Shown: positions 27,810 through 36,023 of the stretch, piece by piece
Position numbering within the stretch: the stretch's first letter is position 1
How the letters are laid out: every line of letters starts with the position of its first letter
NCBI GenBank assembly: GCA_019218415.1
Contig: JAHUUL010000006.1
Span: forward strand, 1-55,231
Length of the DNA stretch: 55,231 nucleotides
Origin: Dermabacteraceae bacterium TAE3-ERU27
GTDB taxonomy: Bacteria; Actinomycetota; Actinomycetes; Actinomycetales; Dermabacteraceae
Direction of reading: 5' to 3'
The notes under the pieces: generated by a model
What the model was told of the DNA's origin: nothing
The model's database searches: none
Seen by the model: the letters and a program-made list of their open reading frames with translations, nothing else
Position numbers and translations under genes: made by a program

Positions 27810-28877
27810 GTGAAGATACTTTCCGTGGTGGGTGCCCGCCCCCAGTTCGTGAAGCTGGCGGCGATAGCCGACGCAGTGAATGGGCGCGACGACGTAGAGC
27901 ACGTCATCGTACACACCGGCCAGCACTATGACGCGATGCTCAGCGACGCCTTCTTTGCCGACCTGAAGATTCCGCAGCCCAACTACAACCTGGCCATCGG
28001 CTCCGGCAGCCACGGCAAGCAGACCGGGGCCATGCTGGCCGCGATCGAGGAGGTGCTGGAGCAGGAAAAGCCAGACTGGACGCTGGTCTATGGCGATACC
28101 AATTCGACTCTGGCGGGTACGCTCGCGGCGGTCAAGATTCACCTGCCCGTGGCGCACCTGGAGGCGGGGCTGCGCTCCTTCAACCGCCGTATGCCGGAAG
28201 AACACAACCGGGTAATGACCGATCACGCCGCTGATCTGCTGCTGGCCCCCACCGAGGTGGCGGCGAAGCACCTGGCGGACGAGGGGCTTGCCGCGCGCAC
28301 CCGCGTGGTCGGCGACGTAATGACCGACGTCTGCCTGCGCGTGGCGGGCGCGGTGGCGGGTAATGCCCCGCAGCTTCCCGAGGGCATTTCGGCCAGCGAC
28401 GATTTCGCGCTGGCCACGCTGCACCGGGCAGACACCACCGACGATCCGAAATACCTGGCGGCGGTAGTTTCTTCCCTGCAAAACCTCGACCTGCCCGTGG
28501 TGCTGCTCGCGCATCCGCGCCTGCGGGCGAAGGCCGCGGACGCGGGGATAGCGCTCGCCGGTGGGGCTCTGCACCTGGCTGACCCGCTGGCCTACCCCGA
28601 TCTGATGAACGGCCTGCAGCACGCTCGCGCGGTAATCACCGATTCGGGCGGCCTGCAAAAAGAGGCGTACCTGCTGGGGGCGCCCTGCACCACCCTGCGC
28701 AGCGAAACCGAATGGGTGGAGACGCTGGAGGACGGCTGGAACGTGCTGGTTAGCGATCCGGCAAAGATCGCCGACGCGGTGCACCGGCCCCGCCCGGAGG
28801 GGCAGCGCCCGCCCTACTACGGTGACGGCACTGCAGCTAAACAGACCATCGAAACCCTGCTTGCGGAGCGCCGCTGA
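27810..28877 (+). CDS. wbpI: UDP-GlcNAc(3NAc)A 2-epimerase (WbpI type, WecB fold)
   Basis: The 355-aa non-hydrolysing epimerase begins MKILSVVGARPQFVK, the GARPQF form that marks WbpI-like enzymes, whereas WecB usually reads GTRPE. HTGQHYD, VYGDTNSTLAG, the catalytic-region AHLEAGLRSFNRRMPEEHNR and TDSGGLQKEA are intact. With WbpA, B, E and D types present in the same locus it should convert UDP-GlcNAc(3NAc)A to UDP-ManNAc(3NAc)A. If it were instead a plain UDP-GlcNAc epimerase the product would be UDP-ManNAc. Its stop overlaps the next start by 1 nt. Confidence 0.85.
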   Translation: MKILSVVGARPQFVKLAAIADAVNGRDDVEHVIVHTGQHYDAMLSDAFFADLKIPQPNYNLAIGSGSHGKQTGAMLAAIEEVLEQEKPDWTLVYGDTNSTLAGTLAAVKIHLPVAHLEAGLRSFNRRMPEEHNRVMTDHAADLLLAPTEVAAKHLADEGLAARTRVVGDVMTDVCLRVAGAVAGNAPQLPEGISASDDFALATLHRADTTDDPKYLAAVVSSLQNLDLPVVLLAHPRLRAKAADAGIALAGGALHLADPLAYPDLMNGLQHARAVITDSGGLQKEAYLLGAPCTTLRSETEWVETLEDGWNVLVSDPAKIADAVHRPRPEGQRPPYYGDGTAAKQTIETLLAERR

Positions 28878-30058
28878 TGGCAGCAGAGCGCAAGCCGCAC
28901 GTGGTGGTTGCGACCCGTATCTACACCCCGGAGGCCGCCGCGGCAGCCTTTCGGGAAAGGGCGTTGGTGGATGCCCTCGGCGCAGCCGGGGCCCGCGTTA
29001 CCGTGCTGACCACCAAGGTTCCCGGCCACGCCGCGATGGTGGGGGACGACGGCGGGGCGAGTGTTAGCCGCTGGCCGGTAAAGCGCGACAATCTGGGCCA
29101 GGTACGTGGCTACTTCTCCTACCTGAGCTTCGATATTCCGTTGGCGCTGCGCCTGCTGTTTACCCGCCGGGTAGCCGCCGTGGTGGTGGAGCCGCCGCCC
29201 ACGACGGGCGCGGTGAGCGCCGTGGTGTGCGCCCTGAAACGGGTTCCCTACGTGTTTTACGCCGCCGACGTTTGGTCGGACGCCAGCGAATCCGTGGGCG
29301 GGGTGCCGAACTTCGTGGTGAACACGGTGCGCTGGCTGGAGGTAAACGTTTGGCGGCGCGCCGCGCGGGTGCTGGCGATTTCTCCGGGAGTGGCGGCGCG
29401 GGTACGCGAACTGAGCGGGGACGATGCGAACATCGCGCTGGTCGGTAACGGCATCGATACCGAAACTTTCCAGCCCGCGGCAGTGGCCGCCGATCCGCCC
29501 GCAGGTCCCTACTTCGTGTATGCCGGTACGGTCTCCGAATGGCAGGGGGCCGACGTCTTCGTTGATGCCTTCCGCCAGCTGCAAGAAACCCATCCCGAGG
29601 CGCGGCTGCTGTTCTTCTCCGAGGGCAGCGGCAGGCGGCAGCTTGAAGACAGGGTGCGCCGCGAGGGCATCGCGGGGGTCGAGTTCCGGGGCAAGGTATC
29701 TCCCGCAGAGGTAGCGGGCTACCTGAGCGGCGCGGTCGCGGGCCTCAGCTCGATAGTGCCGGGGCAGGGATACGACTTCGCCCTCCCCACCAAGATCTAC
29801 GCTGCTCTGGCCTGCGACACCCCGGTGATTCACTACGGCACGGGGGCCGCGCAGGAACTGATCGCGGACAACGATCTGGGCTGGGCCTGCGGCGCCGACG
29901 TAGCGGCGGTTGCCGAGGCCATGCGGCAGGCCGTCTCCGGGCAGCGCCGGGCCGACGCCGGCAGGCTGCGGGAATGGACCCTCGCGAACGCTTCCCTCGC
30001 GGGCTGCGCGGCGAAGGCCGCGGACGCAGTGCTGGCTTGTCTACCGGGACGTAAATAG
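28877..30058 (+). CDS. Glycosyltransferase family 4 (WbuB-like)
   Basis: This 393-aa GT-B enzyme has an acceptor half with TRIYTPEAAAAAFRERALVDAL and YVFYAADVWSDASESVG, the linker VRWLEVNVWRRAARVLAISPGVAARV and a donor half with YAGTVSEWQGADVFVDAF, LLFFSEGSGRRQLE and LPTKIYAALACDTPVIHYG. The D-W-P/S-like DVWSD segment is common in WbuB-like enzymes that add amino sugars in O-antigen units. It is the last gene of the plus-strand run, 21 nt from the convergent DUF6541 stop, with no hairpin between. Confidence 0.82.
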   Translation: MAAERKPHVVVATRIYTPEAAAAAFRERALVDALGAAGARVTVLTTKVPGHAAMVGDDGGASVSRWPVKRDNLGQVRGYFSYLSFDIPLALRLLFTRRVAAVVVEPPPTTGAVSAVVCALKRVPYVFYAADVWSDASESVGGVPNFVVNTVRWLEVNVWRRAARVLAISPGVAARVRELSGDDANIALVGNGIDTETFQPAAVAADPPAGPYFVYAGTVSEWQGADVFVDAFRQLQETHPEARLLFFSEGSGRRQLEDRVRREGIAGVEFRGKVSPAEVAGYLSGAVAGLSSIVPGQGYDFALPTKIYAALACDTPVIHYGTGAAQELIADNDLGWACGADVAAVAEAMRQAVSGQRRADAGRLREWTLANASLAGCAAKAADAVLACLPGRK

Positions 30059-30079
30059 CAGCACCGGTAGCGGCGCTGA

Positions 30080-31966
30080 CTAATTTGCGCGGCACTCCAG
30101 CCTGATCATGCGCGAATGGTCGGTGCTAAACAGCGTCGGCCCCAGATCGTTTGGCAGGTCCCAGAAAACGCTGAAATAGGGGCCTTGATGGTAGTCGCGC
30201 CTTTCCTCGTAGAGGTAGCCGATCCCTGCGCGCTTTAACAGGGCGCAGGCCCTCTTATCGTGCCCGGCGCTGGCTGCCGCCGCCATCACCTGCTTATCAA
30301 GCTCGGTCGGATGCAGCCCCGCGCTGGGGAAGTAGACGGGCACCCCGTGCAGCGCCTCCAGGTGGGAGGCCCCGGAGAGCGGGCTAGCCAGCACCTTTCC
30401 TCCGCCGCGCAGCTCCTCGGCGTGCGCCGCGAACAGCCGGTATTCGTCCGAGGTCAGGAAGCGGGGCCTGTCGTCCCTATCGGGATCCAGGTTTACGGCC
30501 GTATTCGCGTAGCGGGTAGGCAGGGAAAGCAGCAGCGTAGCGCCGAGCAGGAGCAGCAGCGCCAGCCCGGCGCGGGTGCGGGCGCGCCAGTAGGGCAGGG
30601 CTGACGGCAGCAGCAGCACGCAAACCAAGCCGACCAGGGGGGCCATGCGGTTTTGATCGCTGTACCAGAGGCCACTGAGGTGGAAAGGTCCGCCGAGGGA
30701 AGCATCCAGGTAGAGCGCGCCCCAGGCGAAGAGACAAAACAGCAGGGCGTAGCGGGCCGGGTGCTTATCGGCACGGTTTAGCAGGGCGGGCAGGGATGCC
30801 ACGAACAGCGCCACGCCAAAGGGCATGGGCCACACGCTCGTGAGGCCGGTTAGCAGTTCGCCCACCCCCCGCCAAAGCGGCACGGTGACGCTGCTGCTGA
30901 AACCCGAAACGGAACTCCCCAGCGGGGAAAGGGCCAGCGCCAGCACGGGCAGGAAAGCCAGCAGCGCCAGCACCCCGTAACGGCTGCGCAGCCTGCCCTG
31001 CGCGTACAGGTAGCCCGCGCCGCCGAAGCTGAAGCACAGGCAGAGTGCGAGAAGCGCCGACGGGTGGGCGATCGCCAACCCGAAGGTGAGGGCGCTCAGT
31101 AGCAGGGTGCGCCCGAAAAGCCCTCCCCGCCTGGTGGCCGTGCCTTTATCGGCGTGAGGAGTATCCGGTGAGACCAGATCCCGCCAGGCGCATACCGCGA
31201 CGGCGAGGACGCCCGGCAGCGCCGCATAGCCGGCGCTGTTCGCGAGCGGGGCGACAAACAGCCACAGGTGCAGCGGGGCGGCAGGCAGCAGCGCGGCCGC
31301 GGCCGCGCAGATGCTCGCCGCGGCGGGGACGCGCGGCCACAGGGCACGGGCGAGCGCCGCTGTCCCCAGAACCCAGGGGAAGAAGTTCAGGATCAGGGCT
31401 GCCAGGTTGGTGAGCAGCGGAGCGGGGGCCAGGGGCAGGGCGGTAGCCAGTGCGTGGAAGCCACCGGGGTAGAAGCCGGGGGCCCGGGAGCTGCGCGCGA
31501 GTGCCGCGAGGTGCAGGCTGGAAGCGTCGCCGCCCTGCAAGATGGCGTGCACGGTGTTCAGGTGAAACAGCATGTCCCAGCGCTGCAAAACCGTGCTTAG
31601 GCCGGGGAAGGCAAGCCAGATCGGCACCAGCGCACACAAGGACGCACCCGCCACCAGCAGCGCACCGTAGCGGCCCATTCCCAGGGAAAGGCTAAGCGGC
31701 GGACGGATGATACGCGGCAGCGCAAAAGCGATGCCGGTGCAAAGCGCGAGCAGGGCGAAATAGCTTCCCGGCCCGTAGAAAATACCCAGGTAGGAGGAGG
31801 CGATAGCGCCTGCGCCGGCAATCGCGTAGGCGGCCGCCGGAGCAGCCGCTAGCGCGAGCAGGGGGCTTAACCCGAGCCTGCGCAGCAGGGGATAGGGGGC
31901 GGCGAAGGCGACCGTAAATAGCGCCAGCACCGTGGCGGGGACGCTAAGAATCCCCAGGGAAATCAC
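30080..31966 (-). CDS. Second polytopic DUF6541-type membrane protein (possible GT-C)
   Basis: The 628-aa protein has about twelve hydrophobic segments and a soluble C-terminal part from about residue 500. It shares with the protein at 19293 the motifs RWDMLFHLNTVHAI and GFYPGGFHALATALPL, HPSALLAL and a C-terminal domain with LHGVPVYFPSAGLH matching VPVIYPGLHW. The two are distant paralogues, probably acting on different sugars. It is coupled by a GTGA overlap to the DUF2304 gene and through it to the nucleotide-sugar dehydrogenase. I infer a transferase that uses polyprenyl-phosphate sugars outside the membrane. Confidence 0.72.
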   Translation of the reverse strand: MISLGILSVPATVLALFTVAFAAPYPLLRRLGLSPLLALAAAPAAAYAIAGAGAIASSYLGIFYGPGSYFALLALCTGIAFALPRIIRPPLSLSLGMGRYGALLVAGASLCALVPIWLAFPGLSTVLQRWDMLFHLNTVHAILQGGDASSLHLAALARSSRAPGFYPGGFHALATALPLAPAPLLTNLAALILNFFPWVLGTAALARALWPRVPAAASICAAAAALLPAAPLHLWLFVAPLANSAGYAALPGVLAVAVCAWRDLVSPDTPHADKGTATRRGGLFGRTLLLSALTFGLAIAHPSALLALCLCFSFGGAGYLYAQGRLRSRYGVLALLAFLPVLALALSPLGSSVSGFSSSVTVPLWRGVGELLTGLTSVWPMPFGVALFVASLPALLNRADKHPARYALLFCLFAWGALYLDASLGGPFHLSGLWYSDQNRMAPLVGLVCVLLLPSALPYWRARTRAGLALLLLLGATLLLSLPTRYANTAVNLDPDRDDRPRFLTSDEYRLFAAHAEELRGGGKVLASPLSGASHLEALHGVPVYFPSAGLHPTELDKQVMAAAASAGHDKRACALLKRAGIGYLYEERRDYHQGPYFSVFWDLPNDLGPTLFSTDHSRMIRLECRAN

Positions 31967-32433
31967 TGCGGCGTTCCCAGCGCACGCTCTCGCACCTGAG
32001 CGGGCTGTTCGGCGTCGTCAAGCGCCAGCCTGCGCGCCAGGTAGGTGGTGCGCTTTTCCTGATTCTTGGTGCGGGCCTCCTGCAGCGCCAGGAAACCGAG
32101 CAACACCACGACAGTGGCATAAAGCAGCAGGTCTGTGCCGCGCCCGACCCCGACGAGGGCGGCGAGCGCACTCAGCAGGGAGGGGAACATGACGGTTACC
32201 ACCGCGAAGCAGACGAACGCGATGATGATGAGCCTGCGGATGGCCAACTGCTTCGCGCCGCGCTTCTTAAACAGCCAGGCCGCGATCCCCAGTATCGACA
32301 GGATCAGCAGCACCTGGATGATCAGGGTGCGCGAGCCCTGGCCTCCCGTCGCGCCCTCGGCAAACAGCACGGGGCCAAGCGGCGCTGGTTTCAGCAGCAC
32401 CGGGCCGAGGGGGAGCGAGGTCAGAAAGTTCAT
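31963..32433 (-). CDS. Small membrane protein, DUF2304 family
   Basis: The 156-aa protein has three predicted membrane helices (about 36-55, 67-92 and 102-120) and the family signature GVGRGTDLLLYATVV, followed by a charged cytoplasmic tail. DUF2304 genes often stand beside DPM1-like GT2 genes, and in mycobacteria the small membrane protein Rv3632 assists the polyprenyl-phosphate GalNAc synthase Rv3631 (recalled, not searched). Here the DPM1-like GT2 is 1.4 kb away, divergent. The gene overlaps both neighbours by 4 nt. The first about 30 residues are proline-rich and a later start is possible. Confidence 0.75.
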   Translation of the reverse strand: MNFLTSLPLGPVLLKPAPLGPVLFAEGATGGQGSRTLIIQVLLILSILGIAAWLFKKRGAKQLAIRRLIIIAFVCFAVVTVMFPSLLSALAALVGVGRGTDLLLYATVVVLLGFLALQEARTKNQEKRTTYLARRLALDDAEQPAQVRERALGTPQ

Positions 32434-33725
32434 GCGCCGCGTCCCAGCACGGTGTAGTCAACGCCCGCCCAGTTCTCCTGGCGCGTGACGTTGCGCCCGT
32501 CCACGAGGAGCTGGATGCCGGGAACCTGCGCGGAGGTCAGCGTGGCGTATTCGGGGTGGTTGGTATGCACGATGGCGAGGTCGGCCGCCTCGCCCTCGTG
32601 CCAGGCCGCGAAGCCGAGCTTTGCCAGTTCCTCATCGCTGTAGAACGGGTCGTGCACAACTACCTCCGCGCCGCGCGCACGCAGCGCTTCGGCGGTCGGG
32701 AACACGCCGGAGAAGGCGGTTTCCTTGACTCCCGCGCGGTAGCTGGCCCCCAGAATCAGCGCCTTCTTTCCGCGCAGTTCGCCGAGCATCGCCTCTGCGC
32801 GCTTGACCAGCGTCTCCGGCATTGCCGCGTTCTTTTGGCGGGCCGTGCGCACGGTGTCGGCGGCTTCGTCGCAAGACAGGTACAGGCGCGGGTAGACGGG
32901 GATGCAGTGGCCGCCGACGGCGATGCCGGGCAGGTGAATGTGGCTGTAGGGCTGGGAATTGGAGGCCTCGATCACCTGGTAGACGTCGATGCCGTTGTCC
33001 TGTGCGAACAGCGCGAACTCGTTTGCGAGGGCGATGTTCACGTCCCGGTAGGTGGTCTCCGCGAGCTTGGCCAGCTCCGCCGCCTCGGGGGAGCCGAGAT
33101 CCCAGACGCCGTTTTCGCGCGTTAGGTCGGGACGCTCATCGAAGGTGAGCGCGCTCTCGTAGAATTCGCGGGCGCGGCGCGCGCCCTCGGGGGAAAGCGC
33201 ACCGAAAAGCTTGGGGTATTTGCGTAGATCGGCGAAGACGCGACCGGTCAGAACGCGCTCGGGGGAGAACACTGCGTGGAAATCGGCAGATTCTTTGAGC
33301 CCCGAAATTTCTTCGATCAGCGGCACGAAGCGTCCACGCAGGGTACCGACGGGCAGCGTGGTCTCGTAGCTGACGAGGGTGCCCGGTTCCAGGTGCGCGG
33401 CCAGAGAGCGGGTGGCCTGATCCATCCAGGCGAAGTCGGGCTGCCAGGTTTCGTCGTTAACGAACAGCGGCACCACCACGACCACGGTGTTTGCGCCGCG
33501 CATGGCCTCGGCATAATCGGTGGTGGCGCGCAGTTCGCCGGCAGGCACTAGCTCGGCCAGGCGCTCCGCGAGTTCAGCCTCGCCGGGGAAAGGTTCCCGG
33601 CCGGAATTGATGGTGGCGACCGTTTCCTGGTTAACGTCCACCCCGACGACCTCGTGGCCGCGGCTGGCGAACTGGACGGCCAGCGGAAGGCCGATCTTAC
33701 CCATGCCGATAACGACGGTTTTCAC
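32430..33725 (-). CDS. wbpA: UDP-N-acetylglucosamine 6-dehydrogenase-like nucleotide-sugar dehydrogenase (WbpA type)
   Basis: This 431-aa enzyme has the NAD-binding start VIGMGKIGLPLAVQFA, the central ETTLPVGT and SPERVLTGRV stretch, and the catalytic Cys274 in GGHCIPVYP. The HCIPVYP form and SPERV are typical of the WecC/WbpA branch acting on acetamido sugars rather than of UDP-glucose dehydrogenase (usually GGSCFPKD). It would oxidise UDP-GlcNAc twice to UDP-GlcNAcA, the WbpB substrate. It is the first gene of a coupled minus-strand trio. The GTG start has a GAGGAG site about 10 nt upstream. Confidence 0.85.
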   Translation of the reverse strand: MKTVVIGMGKIGLPLAVQFASRGHEVVGVDVNQETVATINSGREPFPGEAELAERLAELVPAGELRATTDYAEAMRGANTVVVVVPLFVNDETWQPDFAWMDQATRSLAAHLEPGTLVSYETTLPVGTLRGRFVPLIEEISGLKESADFHAVFSPERVLTGRVFADLRKYPKLFGALSPEGARRAREFYESALTFDERPDLTRENGVWDLGSPEAAELAKLAETTYRDVNIALANEFALFAQDNGIDVYQVIEASNSQPYSHIHLPGIAVGGHCIPVYPRLYLSCDEAADTVRTARQKNAAMPETLVKRAEAMLGELRGKKALILGASYRAGVKETAFSGVFPTAEALRARGAEVVVHDPFYSDEELAKLGFAAWHEGEAADLAIVHTNHPEYATLTSAQVPGIQLLVDGRNVTRQENWAGVDYTVLGRGA

Positions 33726-33834
33726 TGGCTGGATTCTCCTCGTGAGGTGCTGCCGGATAACGATTCCAGGGTACGCTGCGCGCGCCGGGCGGTATCCTTG
33801 TTTTCTTAGTAATCGTAGCTATTGAAGGGTGGGC

Positions 33835-34518
33835 ATGGATAAGGCGCCCGAGCGGGAACACACCTGGTGTGTTATCCCCCTCTTTAACGAGGCCACCGTG
33901 GTGGGGGAGGTCATCTCCGCGCTGCGCGAAACCTACCCCCTGGTCGTGGCTGTCGATGACGGTTCCGTGGACGGTTCCGCCGATGCGGCCCGCGCGGCGG
34001 GCGCAGCCGTGGTCTGTCACCCCTACAACATGGGGCAGGGGGCAGCGCTCAAGACGGGGATTGACTACGCGCTGCGCGACCCCGAAATGCGTCAGGTCGT
34101 CACCTTCGATGCCGACGGACAGCACCAGGTCTCGGACGTGGTCGAAATGGTCGCGGCGATGCGTAAAGAGGGCGTGGATGTGGTGCTCGGTTCCCGTTTC
34201 CTGTCGGGAAAAACCAAGCCTGGGCTGCTGAAAAAGATCATTCTGCGCGCCGCCACCGCCTACACGAACCTGACCACCGGCGTACGCCTGACCGACGCCC
34301 ACAACGGGCTGCGGGTGCTGAGCCGCCACGCCTGCGAAACGATCACCATCGAACAAAACCGGATGGCGCACGCTTCGGAGATCATCTCCGAGATCGGCAG
34401 GCACAACCTGAGCGTGCGCGAACATCCGGTACACATCCTCTACACCGACTATTCGCGGGCAAAGGGCCAACCGATGATCAACGCGGTAAACATCGTGATC
34501 GATTCGATCTTCCGCTAA
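33835..34518 (+). CDS. Polyprenyl-phosphate sugar synthase-like GT2 (DPM1/PpgS type)
   Basis: The 227-aa protein is a bare GT-A domain: CVIPLFNEATVVGEVI, VVAVDDGSVDGS, GQGAALKTGIDYAL, the metal motif TFDADGQHQ and VLGSRFLSG, then LTDAHNGLRVLSR. This pattern is that of dolichyl/polyprenyl-phosphate mannose, glucose or GalNAc synthases without membrane helices. It would load a sugar on polyprenyl phosphate at the cytoplasmic face, perhaps held there by the DUF2304 protein and used outside by a DUF6541 protein. The ATG at 33835 has a GAAGGGTGGG site; a GTG two codons upstream is an alternative. Confidence 0.83.
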   Translation: MDKAPEREHTWCVIPLFNEATVVGEVISALRETYPLVVAVDDGSVDGSADAARAAGAAVVCHPYNMGQGAALKTGIDYALRDPEMRQVVTFDADGQHQVSDVVEMVAAMRKEGVDVVLGSRFLSGKTKPGLLKKIILRAATAYTNLTTGVRLTDAHNGLRVLSRHACETITIEQNRMAHASEIISEIGRHNLSVREHPVHILYTDYSRAKGQPMINAVNIVIDSIFR

Positions 34519-34544
34519 AGCGCTTTCGCCTTTAACGCGACGTG

Positions 34545-34590
34545 AAAGGCTGTGGCCCCGCCCTTATCTAGGGGTGGGGCCACAGCCTTT
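34545..34590. terminator. Convergent terminator between GT2 and LCP genes
   Basis: A 19-bp stem with one G-U pair (34545-34563 with 34572-34590) has an 8-nt loop and ends in CCTTTTT. It lies between the two convergent stops. Confidence 0.88.
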
Positions 34591-34612
34591 TTATCGCGCT
34601 TAATAAGCGCGC

Positions 34613-35944
34613 TTATTTCCCGGAGGGAGCCTCCGCGCTGCCGTCGCCTATCTTGGCGAAGAACTCGCGCACCCGCGGCTCATTGATCTTGATGGCTACC
34701 CCAGAGTGCTTCGTGCGGTAGTTCGGGTTATCGATAGGCATCTGCAAAACCAGGTGTTCGCTGGCCGCCGAGCGGAAGGCGTAACCCGCGCGGGCCAGGG
34801 TGAGCACGCCGGAATCGTCGTCCACGGTAACCGCTCCGGTGGCGGCGGAAACCAGCCTTACCTGCGCGAACGGGTTAAAGATCAGGCCGGGGGTGAGGGC
34901 CTTCTTGGTCAGCGCGGCGACGAACTGCTGCTGGCGCTTTTGTCGTCCCAAATCCGCCGTCGGGTCAAAGTAGCGGGCACGCACGAACGCGAGCGCCTGA
35001 TCGCCGCCGGTTTCGTGGCAGCCCTTCTTCATCTTCAGGCCCGACTTCACGTCGTCCACGTCCTGCCCGATGCACAGCTTTACGGTGCCGACGGCGTTCA
35101 CGATGTCGCGCACGCCGTCGAAACCGACCTCGATGAAGTGATCCACTTTCAGGCCGGTGAGCTGCTCCACGGTGGCAACCAGCAGTTTAGAACCGCCGAA
35201 GGCGTAGGCGGCGTTCAGCTTGTAGTAGCCCTTGCCGGGGATGTTCACCAGCGTGTCGCGGGGCAGGGAAACCAGGTAGGACTTCCCGTTCGGCGCCTTA
35301 TGCAAAAGCATGATGGTGTCGGCGCGCTGGCCGACGGTGCCATCCGCCCCGACCGCCGTCGAATGATCGCGGGAATCGGAGCCTGCGATGAGGAAGGTTT
35401 CACCGGGGGTGTCGGCCATCTCGGAAAGCGCCGCGATGTGATGCAGGCGGGAATTCGCCCACACCGTTAAACCGCCGAACCAAAACACCGTAACTAACGC
35501 AAAAAGCACGCTGAGGGTAATCGCTAAGCGCCCCCAGCGAGGAACGCGGTGCCGACGCGGGCGGGGCGCGCGCCCCTGCTCAGCTACACCCGCTTCGTCG
35601 TATTCCGCCGCGGCAGGTGCGGGCAGCGGGGCCGCGCCGGGACGGTGGCGCACAGCCTGCGGGCGGCCCTTGCGCTGCGGGCCTCGTGGGTTTTGCCGTG
35701 CGCGCTGTTCGTAGGCGGGCAAGGCGCGGGTCTCCGCCAACGGTGCGGGCTTTGCCGCACGCTCACGCTGCGGGGGCAGCGGGCGGGCGCTACCGCCCTG
35801 TCGCGCCCGCGAAACATGCGGCTGCGCTGCCTGGCCGTGGCGGCCCGTGGAAGAGGGATTATTGCGCGATGTATCGCCGTCGCGCCGGGGCGGGCGGGGG
35901 CGCCTCGCCTGGCGGGGGATGTCATCAAAGTAGTCATCGCTCAC
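34613..35944 (-). CDS. LytR-CpsA-Psr (LCP) glycopolymer ligase
   Basis: The 443-aa protein has a long disordered cytoplasmic tail rich in Arg, Pro and Ala (1-135), one membrane helix (about 138-160) and an extracytoplasmic LCP domain (about 175-425) with LIAGSDSRDHS, the phosphate-binding ADTIMLLHKAP, VSLPRDTLVNIPG, YYKLNAAYAFGG, DHFIEVGFDG and the later ALAFVRARYFDPTADLGRQKRQQQF. LCP enzymes move glycans from undecaprenyl diphosphate to peptidoglycan. Its place between the two halves of the glycan locus makes it the candidate attachment enzyme. The GTG start has GGAGGT 6 nt upstream. It corresponds in context to mycobacterial CpsA. Confidence 0.92.
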   Translation of the reverse strand: MSDDYFDDIPRQARRPRPPRRDGDTSRNNPSSTGRHGQAAQPHVSRARQGGSARPLPPQRERAAKPAPLAETRALPAYEQRARQNPRGPQRKGRPQAVRHRPGAAPLPAPAAAEYDEAGVAEQGRAPRPRRHRVPRWGRLAITLSVLFALVTVFWFGGLTVWANSRLHHIAALSEMADTPGETFLIAGSDSRDHSTAVGADGTVGQRADTIMLLHKAPNGKSYLVSLPRDTLVNIPGKGYYKLNAAYAFGGSKLLVATVEQLTGLKVDHFIEVGFDGVRDIVNAVGTVKLCIGQDVDDVKSGLKMKKGCHETGGDQALAFVRARYFDPTADLGRQKRQQQFVAALTKKALTPGLIFNPFAQVRLVSAATGAVTVDDDSGVLTLARAGYAFRSAASEHLVLQMPIDNPNYRTKHSGVAIKINEPRVREFFAKIGDGSAEAPSGK

Positions 35945-36010
35945 GCTCAGACCTCCTGCCCTCTAATCCTGTGCACGGTGTGTTCTTACCGTAGCCCAGG
36001 GTTAGCAAAG

Positions 36011-36023
36011 TAGACTGCGTGCC
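36011..36023 (+). promoter_or_regulatory. Candidate leaderless promoter of the galactan run
   Basis: TAGACT (36011-36016) is followed by 7 nt and the GTG start. A TTACCG lies 19 nt upstream of the box. No ribosome-binding site is present. Confidence 0.45.

Noticed and set aside
30059-30079. Terminator between the convergent GT4 and DUF6541 genes
   Set aside because: Only 21 nt lie between the stops and no stem of useful length was found.
32430-33725. Plain UDP-glucose 6-dehydrogenase
   Set aside because: The catalytic loop reads GGHCIPVYP as in WecC/WbpA enzymes, not GGSCFPKD, and wbpB/D/E/I-type genes are nearby.
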